The notes under the pieces are model-generated. The model ran no database searches and had not been told where the DNA came from. It saw nothing but the letters and a program-made list of their open reading frames with translations. The position numbers and the translations under genes are program-made. From Deltaproteobacteria bacterium (lineage in GTDB: Bacteria > Myxococcota_A > UBA796 > UBA2385), in the NCBI GenBank assembly GCA_015489145.1, contig WGAH01000511.1, forward strand, positions 1-7,727: a stretch of DNA of 7,727 nucleotides, written 5' to 3'. Position 1 is the first letter of the stretch. Each line of letters begins with the position of its first letter. This document shows positions 1 through 6,251 of this stretch, in pieces.

Positions 1-2076
1 CCCCAGCCCCACCCCGTCGAAGGCCAGGGCCAGGCCCGACTCGCGGCCGTGCTCGCCCAGGCAGGCGAGGGCGTGGGCGCGGTGGTGCTGCACGCGAACC
101 ACCGGCACGCCCAGCTCGCCGGCCAGGCGCTCCCCCAGGCGGGTGGAGGCGAGGTCCGGGTGGGCGTCCACCGCCACCGCCGCCGGCTTCACGCCGAGGA
201 GGTCGAGGAGGTCCCGGGCCGCCGCCTCGCAGGCGTCGAGGGTCGCCGGCTCGTCCACCGAGCCGACGTGGGCCGAGAGCACCGCCCGGTCACCGACACC
301 GACGGCGACGGTGTTCTTGAGGCCGGCCCCCATCGCGAGCACCGGCCGGTCCAGCGGGCGCGACAGGGCGATCGGGTCGAGGGCGTGGCCCCGGGCCCGC
401 CGCAGCACGGTGATCCCACCGGCCACCGGCATCGCCACCGAGTCGTCGGCGCGGCGGGCGATGGGGCGGTCGTGGGTGAGGAGGAGGTCGGCGAAGCCGA
501 GCGCCGCGAGCGCCCCGGCGTCGTCGATGGCGATGGGCTCGTCGCGACGGTTGCCGCTGGTGACCACCAACCAGTCGAGGGCCGGCGTCGGGTCGCCGGG
601 CAGGGGCCGGGCCAGCAGGTCGTGGAGGATCGAGGCCGGCAGCATGACGCCGAGGGTGTCGGTGTCCGGGGCGAGCAGGTCCACGGGAAGGCCGTCCGCG
701 CCCGGCTTTCGGGGCAGGAGCACGATGGGGGCCGCCGGGGATCGCAGCGCCTCGCGGGCCGCATCGTCCACGACGCAGGCGCGCTCCACCGCCGCGAGGG
801 AGGCGGCCTGGAGCGCCAGGGGCTTGTGGGGCCGGGCCTTGGCGGCGCGCAGGCGGGCCAGGGCGGCGCGGTCCCGGGCGTCGGCCACCAGCGCGAAGCC
901 GCCGACCCCGCGCAGGGCGACGACGGCCCCGGAGGCGAGGGCGGCGCGCGCCCGGCGATCCCCTGCGCCGGGCAGTGGGCGGCCGGCGCCGTCCAGCAGG
1001 CGCAGGCGGGGGCCGCAACGCGGGCAGGCCAGGGTCTCGGCGTGAAAGCGCCGGTCGGCCGGGTCGGCGTACTCCCGGGCGCAGTCCGGGCAGAGGGGAA
1101 AGGCGCGCAGGGTGGTGCGGGCGCGCTCGTAGGGGGTGCCCTCGACCACCGTGGCCCGGGGCCCGCAGTCGGTGCAGGTGGTGAAGGGGTAGCCGAAGCG
1201 ACGGCTCGCCGGGTCGCGCACCTCGGCGAGACAGGCCGGGCAGGGCGCCAGGTCCGGCGGCACCACCGGCGCGGGCCGGGCGTCGTCCTCGCAGGGCGCC
1301 ACCCGGAAGGGTCGCGGGCGCGCCACCGGCTCCTCGGCGACCCGCCGCAGGGCGTCGAGGCGGGCCATCGGCGGCAGGCGTCCCGGCAGCGTCGCCAGGA
1401 AGGCCTCCACCTCCGCGCGCTCGCCCTCGACGCGCAGGCGCACCGAGCCGGCGCGGTTCGCCACCTCGCCGCCGAGGCCGGCTGCCCGGGCGAGCCGCAC
1501 CAGGGTCGGCCGCATGCCCACCCCCTGGACCCGGCCCTCCAGGGCGACGGTGACCGCCACCTTCCCGCCGGCCGGCGCCGCCATCGCCTCCGCCTCGGCC
1601 GCCAAGGCGTCGGCGAGGGCGTCGAGACGGGCGGCCAGGTCGGGGCTGAGGTCGAGGCGCCCGGGCGTCACGTCGAAGGGCTCCACGGCGAACACGCGCA
1701 CCCGGTGCCGGTAGCCGAGCTCCCGGGCGAGGCGCAGGCCGTCGGCCGGCCCGAAACCGTGGGTGGACACGGCGTGGCGGGCGAGCCCGAGGCGGGCCTC
1801 CTCGGCGTCGAAGGCCCGCCAGCGCCCCGGCGCCAGGCCGAGGCGGGCGGCGTCCACCAGCAGCACCGGCGCGTCGATCTCGAGCAGCCCGGCGGCGAAG
1901 TCCAGCGGGTCCCGCGCCTCCCACAACTCGACGGCCAGGGAAACCCGGTCGGCCACCCGCCGGGCGAGCTCGAGGCCCACCGCGTCGTCGCCGCTCGCGC
2001 GGGTGCCGAGGCCGACGAGGACCGCCCGGCGAGTCGCGACCTCGCCGGTGGGGGCGGCGTCTTCGGCGAGCCTCAT
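1..2076 (-). CDS. hypF: HycI/HybD-type hydrogenase maturation protease fused to HypF carbamoyltransferase (C-terminus beyond window)
   Basis: One frame runs from the ATG at 2076 to the window edge: 692 codons, no stop. Residues 1-160 resemble nickel-dependent hydrogenase endopeptidases (HybD/HycI). GLGTRASGDDAVG (22-34), LLVDA (72-76) and STHGFG (104-109) place D31, D75 and H106 where HybD has its nickel ligands E16, D62 and H93. After an Ala-rich linker (about 153-172) HypF begins: acylphosphatase domain with GRVQGVGMRP (181-190; catalytic R189, N207); eight zinc-finger cysteines (C279 to C354) in the exact Cx2C-x18-Cx2C-x24-Cx2C-x18-Cx2C pattern; a YrdC-like domain with VVTSGN and HDRPI; and a Kae1-like domain with VQHHRAH (662-668). 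E. coli HypF has 750 residues, so roughly 230 are probably missing. Known role: HypF transfers carbamoyl to HypE for CN ligand synthesis; the protease trims the large subunit. The start overlaps the hydA stop (ATGA) without a well-spaced Shine-Dalgarno, suggesting translational coupling. Both family calls are firm; whether one chain persists in vivo is inferred. Confidence 0.93.
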   Translation of the reverse strand, partial: MRLAEDAAPTGEVATRRAVLVGLGTRASGDDAVGLELARRVADRVSLAVELWEARDPLDFAAGLLEIDAPVLLVDAARLGLAPGRWRAFDAEEARLGLARHAVSTHGFGPADGLRLARELGYRHRVRVFAVEPFDVTPGRLDLSPDLAARLDALADALAAEAEAMAAPAGGKVAVTVALEGRVQGVGMRPTLVRLARAAGLGGEVANRAGSVRLRVEGERAEVEAFLATLPGRLPPMARLDALRRVAEEPVARPRPFRVAPCEDDARPAPVVPPDLAPCPACLAEVRDPASRRFGYPFTTCTDCGPRATVVEGTPYERARTTLRAFPLCPDCAREYADPADRRFHAETLACPRCGPRLRLLDGAGRPLPGAGDRRARAALASGAVVALRGVGGFALVADARDRAALARLRAAKARPHKPLALQAASLAAVERACVVDDAAREALRSPAAPIVLLPRKPGADGLPVDLLAPDTDTLGVMLPASILHDLLARPLPGDPTPALDWLVVTSGNRRDEPIAIDDAGALAALGFADLLLTHDRPIARRADDSVAMPVAGGITVLRRARGHALDPIALSRPLDRPVLAMGAGLKNTVAVGVGDRAVLSAHVGSVDEPATLDACEAAARDLLDLLGVKPAAVAVDAHPDLASTRLGERLAGELGVPVVRVQHHRAHALACLGEHGRESGLALAFDGVGLG
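1582..1596 (-). promoter_or_regulatory. possible internal translation start for a free-standing HypF
   Basis: Codon 165 of the fusion frame is an ATG (1584..1582), eight residues before the HypF acylphosphatase domain begins. GAGG lies 8 nt upstream and a second GGAGG only 2 nt upstream. A separate HypF could therefore be initiated inside the fusion gene. Purine-rich GAG codons are common in this GC-rich sequence, so the motif may be fortuitous. Confidence 0.25.
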
Positions 2077-3374
2077 CCCTCGAACCGCACGTCGAGCATG
2101 TGCACCGAGCACGAGATGCAGGGGTCGTAGGCCCGCAACAGCATCTCGAGGTGGAGCGTCACGTCCTCGCGGGACATCTCCTTCACCATGCGGGGCGCGA
2201 AGGCGCGCATGTCGTCCTCGATGGAAGCGACGTTCTGGCTCGTGGGGATCACCGCGTTGGCCGCGACGCAGCGGCCGTCCGCGTCGAAGCTGTAGTCGTG
2301 GAACAGGATGCCCCGGGGCACCTCGACCGCGCCGACGCCGCGCCCGCCTGGGGTCCCGGCGACCGGCTCCTCCGGGACGAGCCCCTCGCCGAGCACCTCG
2401 TCGAGGAGCGCGAGGCTCTCGTGGAAGCAGTGCGCGATCTCGACGACCTGCGCCGCGTTGTTGGCGTAGGGGTTGAAGCAGGGCGTCCGCAGGCCCAGAC
2501 GCTCGGCGACCTCCCGGGCCTCGGGGCGCAGGCGGTCGAAAGCGTTGTTCACCCGGGCGAGGGCCCCGACCATGTAGCTGTCGCGGTGCCAGCGGGAGCG
2601 CTTGCTGGTGGAGCGGGCGACGGCGTACTCGTTGCAGATGCTCTCGTAACTCGAGACCGGCGCCGTCCCCTTCGTGTCCGAGCTGTAGACCTCGCCGTCG
2701 TACAGCGCGTAGCGGTCCGGGTGCCACAGCGACACGTACTCGGTCTCGCGCTCGAAGTCGGGCAGGGGCAGCTCGGCGACGGTGGCGACGGCGGCCTCGA
2801 GCTCGGGCAGCGCCTCGACCAGCCGCCGGCGGATGTCGGCCACCGCGTCGAGGTCGGGCAGCTTGCGCCACCCGCCGACGGTGCCGGTCATCGGGTGGAG
2901 GGTGCGCCCGCCGAAGACGGCGGTGAAGTCGTTGGCGAGCTTCTTGAGGCGCAGGGCGCGGCGCACCGTGTCGGGGTGGGTGCGGGCCAGGGGCAGCACG
3001 CTCGGGGCCCCGAGAAAATCGGGCACCGCCAGGAAGAACACGTGCAGGACGTGGCTCTGGATGAACTGCGACAGGTTGAGCAGCCGCCGGAGCCGCACGG
3101 TCTGCGCCGAGGGCTCGATGCCGAGGGCCGCCTCGACGGCCTTGGTGGCGGCGAGCTGGTGGCCGACGCAGCAGATGCCGCACACGCGGCTGACCACCCA
3201 GGGGATCTCGGCGGGTCCCATGCCGCGCACGAAGCTCTCGAAGAAGCGGTTGGCCTCGACGATGTGGAGCTCCACCTCGCGAACCGAGCCGTCCCGGACG
3301 TCGATCCGGATGCTGCCGTGCCCCTCGACGCGGGTGACGTGCTCGACCTTGACGGTCCAGGTGCCTTGGCTCAC
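2073..3374 (-). CDS. hydA: group 3b-type [NiFe] hydrogenase large (alpha) subunit
   Basis: Large subunit carrying the NiFe(CN)2CO site where H2 is split or formed; 433 residues, cytoplasmic, no signal peptide. Nickel ligands are visible in L1 (RVCGICCVGH, 63-72: C65, C68, H72) and L2 (DPCISCSVH, 417-425: C419, C422). RVEGHG at 15-20 carries the conserved E17. L2 is followed by only eight residues (MLDVRFEG), the tail expected to be removed after H425 by the maturation protease; the protease domain is encoded immediately downstream. The nickel-site residue is Cys, not selenocysteine. The start is GTG at 3374, chosen because it overlaps the hydD stop (GTGA), has AGGAGG 7 nt upstream, and gives the family's normal N-terminus (SQGTWTVKVEHVTRVEGHG). 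Longer upstream readings of this frame run inside hydD and are not real. C69, next to C68, is an extra cysteine of unknown importance. The symbol follows the Pyrococcus sulfhydrogenase usage and is unrelated to [FeFe]-hydrogenase HydA. Confidence 0.96.
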   Translation of the reverse strand: MSQGTWTVKVEHVTRVEGHGSIRIDVRDGSVREVELHIVEANRFFESFVRGMGPAEIPWVVSRVCGICCVGHQLAATKAVEAALGIEPSAQTVRLRRLLNLSQFIQSHVLHVFFLAVPDFLGAPSVLPLARTHPDTVRRALRLKKLANDFTAVFGGRTLHPMTGTVGGWRKLPDLDAVADIRRRLVEALPELEAAVATVAELPLPDFERETEYVSLWHPDRYALYDGEVYSSDTKGTAPVSSYESICNEYAVARSTSKRSRWHRDSYMVGALARVNNAFDRLRPEAREVAERLGLRTPCFNPYANNAAQVVEIAHCFHESLALLDEVLGEGLVPEEPVAGTPGGRGVGAVEVPRGILFHDYSFDADGRCVAANAVIPTSQNVASIEDDMRAFAPRMVKEMSREDVTLHLEMLLRAYDPCISCSVHMLDVRFEG

Positions 3375-4156
3375 AGCGGCCCCTCCTCGATGGCCTGGCG
3401 GCCGGCGGCGCAGAACAGGTCGTAGCGGGCGTCGATGGCCTCGTCGTCGAGGCCGTGCTCGCGCAGCACCCGCCGGTGGGCGGCGAGGTTGGCGTCGGGC
3501 AGCAGCCCGCGGCAGCCGTCGCAGCGGTAGCCCTGCCGCGTGCAGATCGCCCGGCACCCGGCCCAGGTCACCTGCCCCATGCAGGTCTCGCCCCGCTCGA
3601 AGACGCAGCGCACGCCCGCGGCCTTGCACTCGGTGCAGACGGCGTGGGGGCGCTCCATCGGGCGGGTGCCGGCGAGGACGTGGCCGAGGAAGCGCAGGAA
3701 CTCCTCCGGCACCACCGGGCAGCCGCGCAGGTGGTGGTCGACCTCGACCACCTCCTCGATGGGTCGGACGCGGGTGTGGGCCCACAGCGGCCAGTGGCGC
3801 CGGTCGGCCTGCACGCGGTTGCGCGCCGCCTCGCCGTAGACCCGGGCGAAGTTCTCGGCCGGCGACAGCGCGTTGGCGGCGGCCTGCACGTTGCCGGTGC
3901 TCGCGCAGGCGCCGAGAGCGACGAGCAGCCGGGAGCGCGCCCGGATGTCGCGCAGGCGCTCGGCGTCGATCTCGCGGTGGATGCTGCCCTCGACGAAGGC
4001 CACGTCGTAGCGGGCGCCCTTTTCGGAGAGGGCCTCGCGGAACTCCACGATGTCGACGAGTTGGAGGAGGTCGAGGAGCCGGTCCTCGCAGTTGAGGATC
4101 GCGAGCTGGCAGCCCTCGCAGCTCGCGAAGTCGAAGAAGGCGATTCGCGGACGCAT
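3371..4156 (-). CDS. hydD: group 3b-type [NiFe] hydrogenase small (delta) subunit
   Basis: Small subunit, 261 residues, that passes electrons from the NiFe site through iron-sulfur clusters. The N-terminus starts directly with the flavodoxin-like fold (MRPRIAFFDFASCEGC) and lacks a Tat signal, so the enzyme is cytoplasmic. Likely proximal [4Fe-4S] ligands are C13, C16, C84 (GAC) and C146 (RGCP). A cysteine-rich C-terminal half (C174, C177, C184, C192, C201, C205, C212, C215) matches the medial and distal clusters of group 3 small subunits, ending in the typical CDGCRG. Exact assignment of those later cysteines to clusters is inferred. The ATG at 4156 shares one base with the hydG stop (TGATG), and GGGAGG lies 7 nt upstream. 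The stop overlaps the hydA GTG by 4 nt. Family assignment is secure; 3b rather than another group 3 class rests on the hydBGDA gene set. Confidence 0.95.
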   Translation of the reverse strand: MRPRIAFFDFASCEGCQLAILNCEDRLLDLLQLVDIVEFREALSEKGARYDVAFVEGSIHREIDAERLRDIRARSRLLVALGACASTGNVQAAANALSPAENFARVYGEAARNRVQADRRHWPLWAHTRVRPIEEVVEVDHHLRGCPVVPEEFLRFLGHVLAGTRPMERPHAVCTECKAAGVRCVFERGETCMGQVTWAGCRAICTRQGYRCDGCRGLLPDANLAAHRRVLREHGLDDEAIDARYDLFCAAGRQAIEEGPL

Positions 4157-4989
4157 CAGAGGGCCTCCCGCAGGCCGGACAGCTCGGAGAGCCGGAACAC
4201 CGGCCCGTCCTGGCAGCAGTAGACGTGGTTGATCTGGCAGTGGCCGCACTTGCCGACCCCGCAGCGCATCCGGCGCTCGAGGTCGACGAAGATGCGCTCG
4301 GGGCGCAAGCCCTTGCGGGCGAGAGCCAGGGCGGTGAACTTGTACATGACCGGCGGCCCGCACAGGGCGGCCACCGTGCGGCGCGGGTCGATGGCGAGGT
4401 CGGGGATCGGCTCGGTGACGAGGCCCACGCGACCCTTCCAGGGCTGGTGCTCGGTGCGGTCGACCAGGCGGATCACCTCGACCCCCTCGACCTCGGACCA
4501 GGCCGCCAGGCGGTCGCGGTAGAGCTCGGCCGCCGGCGTGCGGCTGCCGCTGAGGATGGTGATGCGCCCGTAGGCGCCTCGGTCGGCGAGCAGGGCCTCG
4601 ATGAGGGATCGCAGGGGGGCCAGCCCCAGGCCACCGGCGACGAAGATCACGTCCTGACCGCGAAAATCGTCGAGGTCGAAGCCGCTCCCGAAGGGTCCGC
4701 GCACCCCGATCCAGTCGCCCTCCCCCAATCGCGCGATCGCGCGCGTCAGGCTGCCGGCCTCGCGAATGACCATCTCGAGGAGGTCGTCGTCCCGCGGCGG
4801 GCAGGAGATCGAGATCGGCGCCTCGCCGATGCCGAGGAGGGAGAGCATGACGAACTGCCCCGGCCGGTGGCCGAGGGGGGTTCCGAGGGCGACCTTGTAG
4901 TAGCGCTCCTGGGCGGTGAGCGGGAAGGTCTCGACGATGCGCGCCGGGCGCGGGAGGTACAGGCTCGGGTCCACCGCGGCGTTCGTCAT
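4156..4989 (-). CDS. hydG: hydrogenase gamma subunit: FAD- and NAD(P)-binding oxidoreductase with [2Fe-2S] cluster
   Basis: Diaphorase subunit, 277 residues, exchanging electrons between NAD(P)H and the hydrogenase clusters through FAD; same superfamily as the dihydroorotate dehydrogenase electron-transfer subunit and sulfite reductase AsrB. An FAD-binding barrel (about 15-105) contains RPGQFVML (42-49) and EAPISIS (56-62). The nucleotide-binding domain shows FVAGGLGLAPLRSLIE (116-131) and ALCGPPVMYKF (208-218). The C-terminal [2Fe-2S] motif begins at C243, with C248, C251 and C259 the expected ligands (Cx4C-x2-C-x7-C); an additional C258 sits beside the last one. The start at 4989 is supported by GGAGG 7 nt upstream and by the ATGA overlap with the hydB stop. 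A longer reading of this frame, upstream into hydB, is Arg/Pro-rich and not credible. NAD versus NADP preference cannot be told from the sequence by eye. Unrelated to the radical-SAM HydG of [FeFe] hydrogenase maturation. Confidence 0.95.
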   Translation of the reverse strand: MTNAAVDPSLYLPRPARIVETFPLTAQERYYKVALGTPLGHRPGQFVMLSLLGIGEAPISISCPPRDDDLLEMVIREAGSLTRAIARLGEGDWIGVRGPFGSGFDLDDFRGQDVIFVAGGLGLAPLRSLIEALLADRGAYGRITILSGSRTPAAELYRDRLAAWSEVEGVEVIRLVDRTEHQPWKGRVGLVTEPIPDLAIDPRRTVAALCGPPVMYKFTALALARKGLRPERIFVDLERRMRCGVGKCGHCQINHVYCCQDGPVFRLSELSGLREAL

Positions 4990-6074
4990 GCGCTCACCTC
5001 CGCCTCGGGCGCATCGTCGGGGCTCCCGGCGAGGAGGTCCCGGGCGATGTCGAAGATGTCGATGTTCGCGGTGCACTGGGCTCCGCACCGCCCGCAGCCG
5101 ACGCAGAAGCTCGCGTCGCCGTGGGCGGCGGGCAGGTAGGCGAACTTGCGGTTCACCCGGTGGCGCTGTCGGGCGGCGAGGTCCCGGCGAAAGTCGTGCC
5201 CCCCGGCCACCGCGGCGAAGCCGGGCAACATGCAGCCGTCCCAGTCGCGGCAGCGCTCGCCGCAGCCCGGGTGGGCCACGTCGATCTCGTCGCGGGTGTC
5301 GAAGCAGTAGCAGGTAGGGCAGACGAGGTTGCAGGTGCCGCAGGCGAGGCAGGCCTCCGTGTGGCGCGTCCAGACCGGGTCGCTCCAGGCGGCGGTGGTG
5401 GCCCGGCCCAGGGCCTCGCGGGAACCGGGGAGGGCGCGGCCGAAGGGCTCGGGTCGGGCGGCGCGGTGGCGCGCCCAGGCGGCTTCCGGGTCGGCGCAGG
5501 GCTCGCCGGCGAGGTCGGCGAGCAGCGAGACCCCGAGGGGGGTGCGGGCGTGGGCGAGGATGCGCCCGTCCACGGCGGCGAGCATCACGTCGGCGCCCTC
5601 GTGGTGGTCGAGGGAGCCCATCGCCTCGCAGAAGCAGCGTTCCGAGCACGGCTCGGAGCAGGCCAGGCCGACGATGGCGGTGGCCTCGCGGCGGGCGAGG
5701 TAGTGCGGGTCCGGGTTGCCGTCGGCCTGCACCCGGTCCATGAGGTGGATGGCGCGGAGGTCGCAGGGATGGACGCCGGCGAGCAGGCGGGGCGCGCGGT
5801 CGAGGCGCGGCTCGACCCGAAAGGAACCGTCCTCGGCCGGCCCCCAGGTGAACAGCACCTCGCCCGGCGGGCTGAACAGCTTGCCCGGGGGCAGCAGCGA
5901 GGGCCCCGCCAGCGCGAGCACCCCCCGGGCGGCCTCCCGGTCGCCGGGTTCGAGGGGCTCGTAGCGAATGGCCCCGTCGTCGCCCTGCCGGGGCGCGATC
6001 ACCGCGCGTGTTGAACCCTGGTTCGCGATCCAGTCGAGAACCGACTCAGAGGAGGCGTACAAGGCCTCGGCCAT
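4986..6074 (-). CDS. hydB: hydrogenase beta subunit: dicluster [4Fe-4S] electron-transfer protein
   Basis: Iron-sulfur relay subunit, 362 residues, related to AsrA of anaerobic sulfite reductase and to HydB of sulfhydrogenases. The N-terminal two thirds contain GVHPCDLRAI (100-109) and a Cys cluster CSEPCSERCFC (139-149), both typical of the family. Two C-terminal [4Fe-4S] motifs follow: CLACGTCNLVC (242-252, then PTCYC) and CVGCGRCGAQC (324-334). Between them CGERCRDWDGC (271-281) is the usual HydB linker cysteine patch. It would pass electrons between the small-subunit clusters and the HydG flavin. ATG at 6074 has GAGGAA 6 nt upstream and is the first gene after a 177-bp gap, so it probably heads the hydrogenase transcription unit, although read-through from the thioredoxin-like gene is possible. 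Its stop overlaps hydG by 4 nt. AsrA is the main alternative, rejected because NiFe subunits follow directly. Confidence 0.95.
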   Translation of the reverse strand: MAEALYASSESVLDWIANQGSTRAVIAPRQGDDGAIRYEPLEPGDREAARGVLALAGPSLLPPGKLFSPPGEVLFTWGPAEDGSFRVEPRLDRAPRLLAGVHPCDLRAIHLMDRVQADGNPDPHYLARREATAIVGLACSEPCSERCFCEAMGSLDHHEGADVMLAAVDGRILAHARTPLGVSLLADLAGEPCADPEAAWARHRAARPEPFGRALPGSREALGRATTAAWSDPVWTRHTEACLACGTCNLVCPTCYCFDTRDEIDVAHPGCGERCRDWDGCMLPGFAAVAGGHDFRRDLAARQRHRVNRKFAYLPAAHGDASFCVGCGRCGAQCTANIDIFDIARDLLAGSPDDAPEAEVSA

Positions 6075-6125
6075 GCGGGGTTCCTCGTTCCGGGGGGGAA
6101 GGGAACCATAGTGTCATGCGCGCCG

Positions 6126-6145
6126 GAAGCACACGCTTCTTGTGC
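6126..6145. repeat. overlapping short inverted repeats upstream of hydB
   Basis: Two imperfectly nested dyads overlap here: GAAGC-ACAC-GCTTC (6126-6139) and GCACA-N7-TGTGC (6129-6145). They lie 52-71 bp upstream of the hydB start, a usual distance for an activator or repressor site. Arms are only 5 bp, so chance is possible. Confidence 0.25.
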
Positions 6146-6166
6146 GACCTGGATCAGTTTCTTATT

Positions 6167-6183
6167 CTCGACCAGCGGTCGAG
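6167..6183. repeat. perfect inverted repeat, 7-bp arms, 3-bp centre
   Basis: CTCGACC-AGC-GGTCGAG is a perfect palindrome, 93-109 bp upstream of the hydB start and 69 bp after the thioredoxin-like stop. It could be a protein-binding operator or a small RNA hairpin. It lacks a U-tract on the minus strand (AATAAGAAA follows), so it is not a normal intrinsic terminator for the upstream gene. Confidence 0.45.
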
Positions 6184-6251
6184 TTTCAACACCGGCACCG
6201 CGGCGAGGAAACCGACGGCCTCCGCCCGCGGAAGGCGCCGATTTCCCCCGC

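Larger units (their letters stand above)
6075..6251 (-). promoter_or_regulatory. intergenic region ahead of hydB, probable promoter/operator region
   Basis: This 177-bp gap is the only sizeable non-coding stretch on the minus strand and contains the most AT-rich bases of the window (around 6151-6186). It is where the hydBGDA promoter should lie. A weak -10-like CACTAT (minus strand, 6113..6108) would put transcription start about 25-30 nt before hydB, but no convincing -35 box accompanies it. No FNR-type TTGAT-N4-ATCAA box or sigma-54 GG/GC element was found. Promoter placement is inference. Confidence 0.4.

Noticed and set aside
1540..1650. Possible frameshift joining two separate genes into an apparent fusion
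   Set aside because: The codon phase is the same through the protease domain, linker and HypF, with motifs in frame on both sides. An artefact would need an exact in-frame change, though raw reads would be the final test.
290..1924. 544-codon minus-strand open frame
   Set aside because: It is in a different frame from the protease-HypF gene, is Arg/Gly/Pro-rich and has no recognisable domain.
2097..2126. Possible selenocysteine at the HydA nickel site
   Set aside because: Both L2 cysteine codons are ordinary Cys codons (DPCISC) and there is no in-frame TGA at this place.
49..2130. 693-codon plus-strand open frame antisense to the protease-HypF gene
   Set aside because: It has the His/Gly/Arg/Val-rich composition of a reverse-complement shadow and no family motif. 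It exists because high GC suppresses stops; the minus-strand frame carries every HypF motif.
2100..3425. 441-codon plus-strand open frame opposite hydA
   Set aside because: Antisense shadow of hydA, whose L1 and L2 nickel motifs are unambiguous on the minus strand.
3371..4363. Longer reading of the hydD frame starting at 4363
   Set aside because: The added residues lie inside hydG and are Arg/Pro-rich; ATG at 4156 has GGGAGG 7 nt upstream and gives the normal small-subunit N-terminus.
4156..6074. AsrAB anaerobic sulfite reductase genes
   Set aside because: HydB and HydG are homologous to AsrA and AsrB, but overlapping NiFe small and large subunit genes follow instead of asrC.
6167..6186. 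Intrinsic terminator
   Set aside because: The hairpin has only 7 bp. On the minus strand no U-run follows, and on the plus strand there is only TTT and no upstream plus-strand gene.
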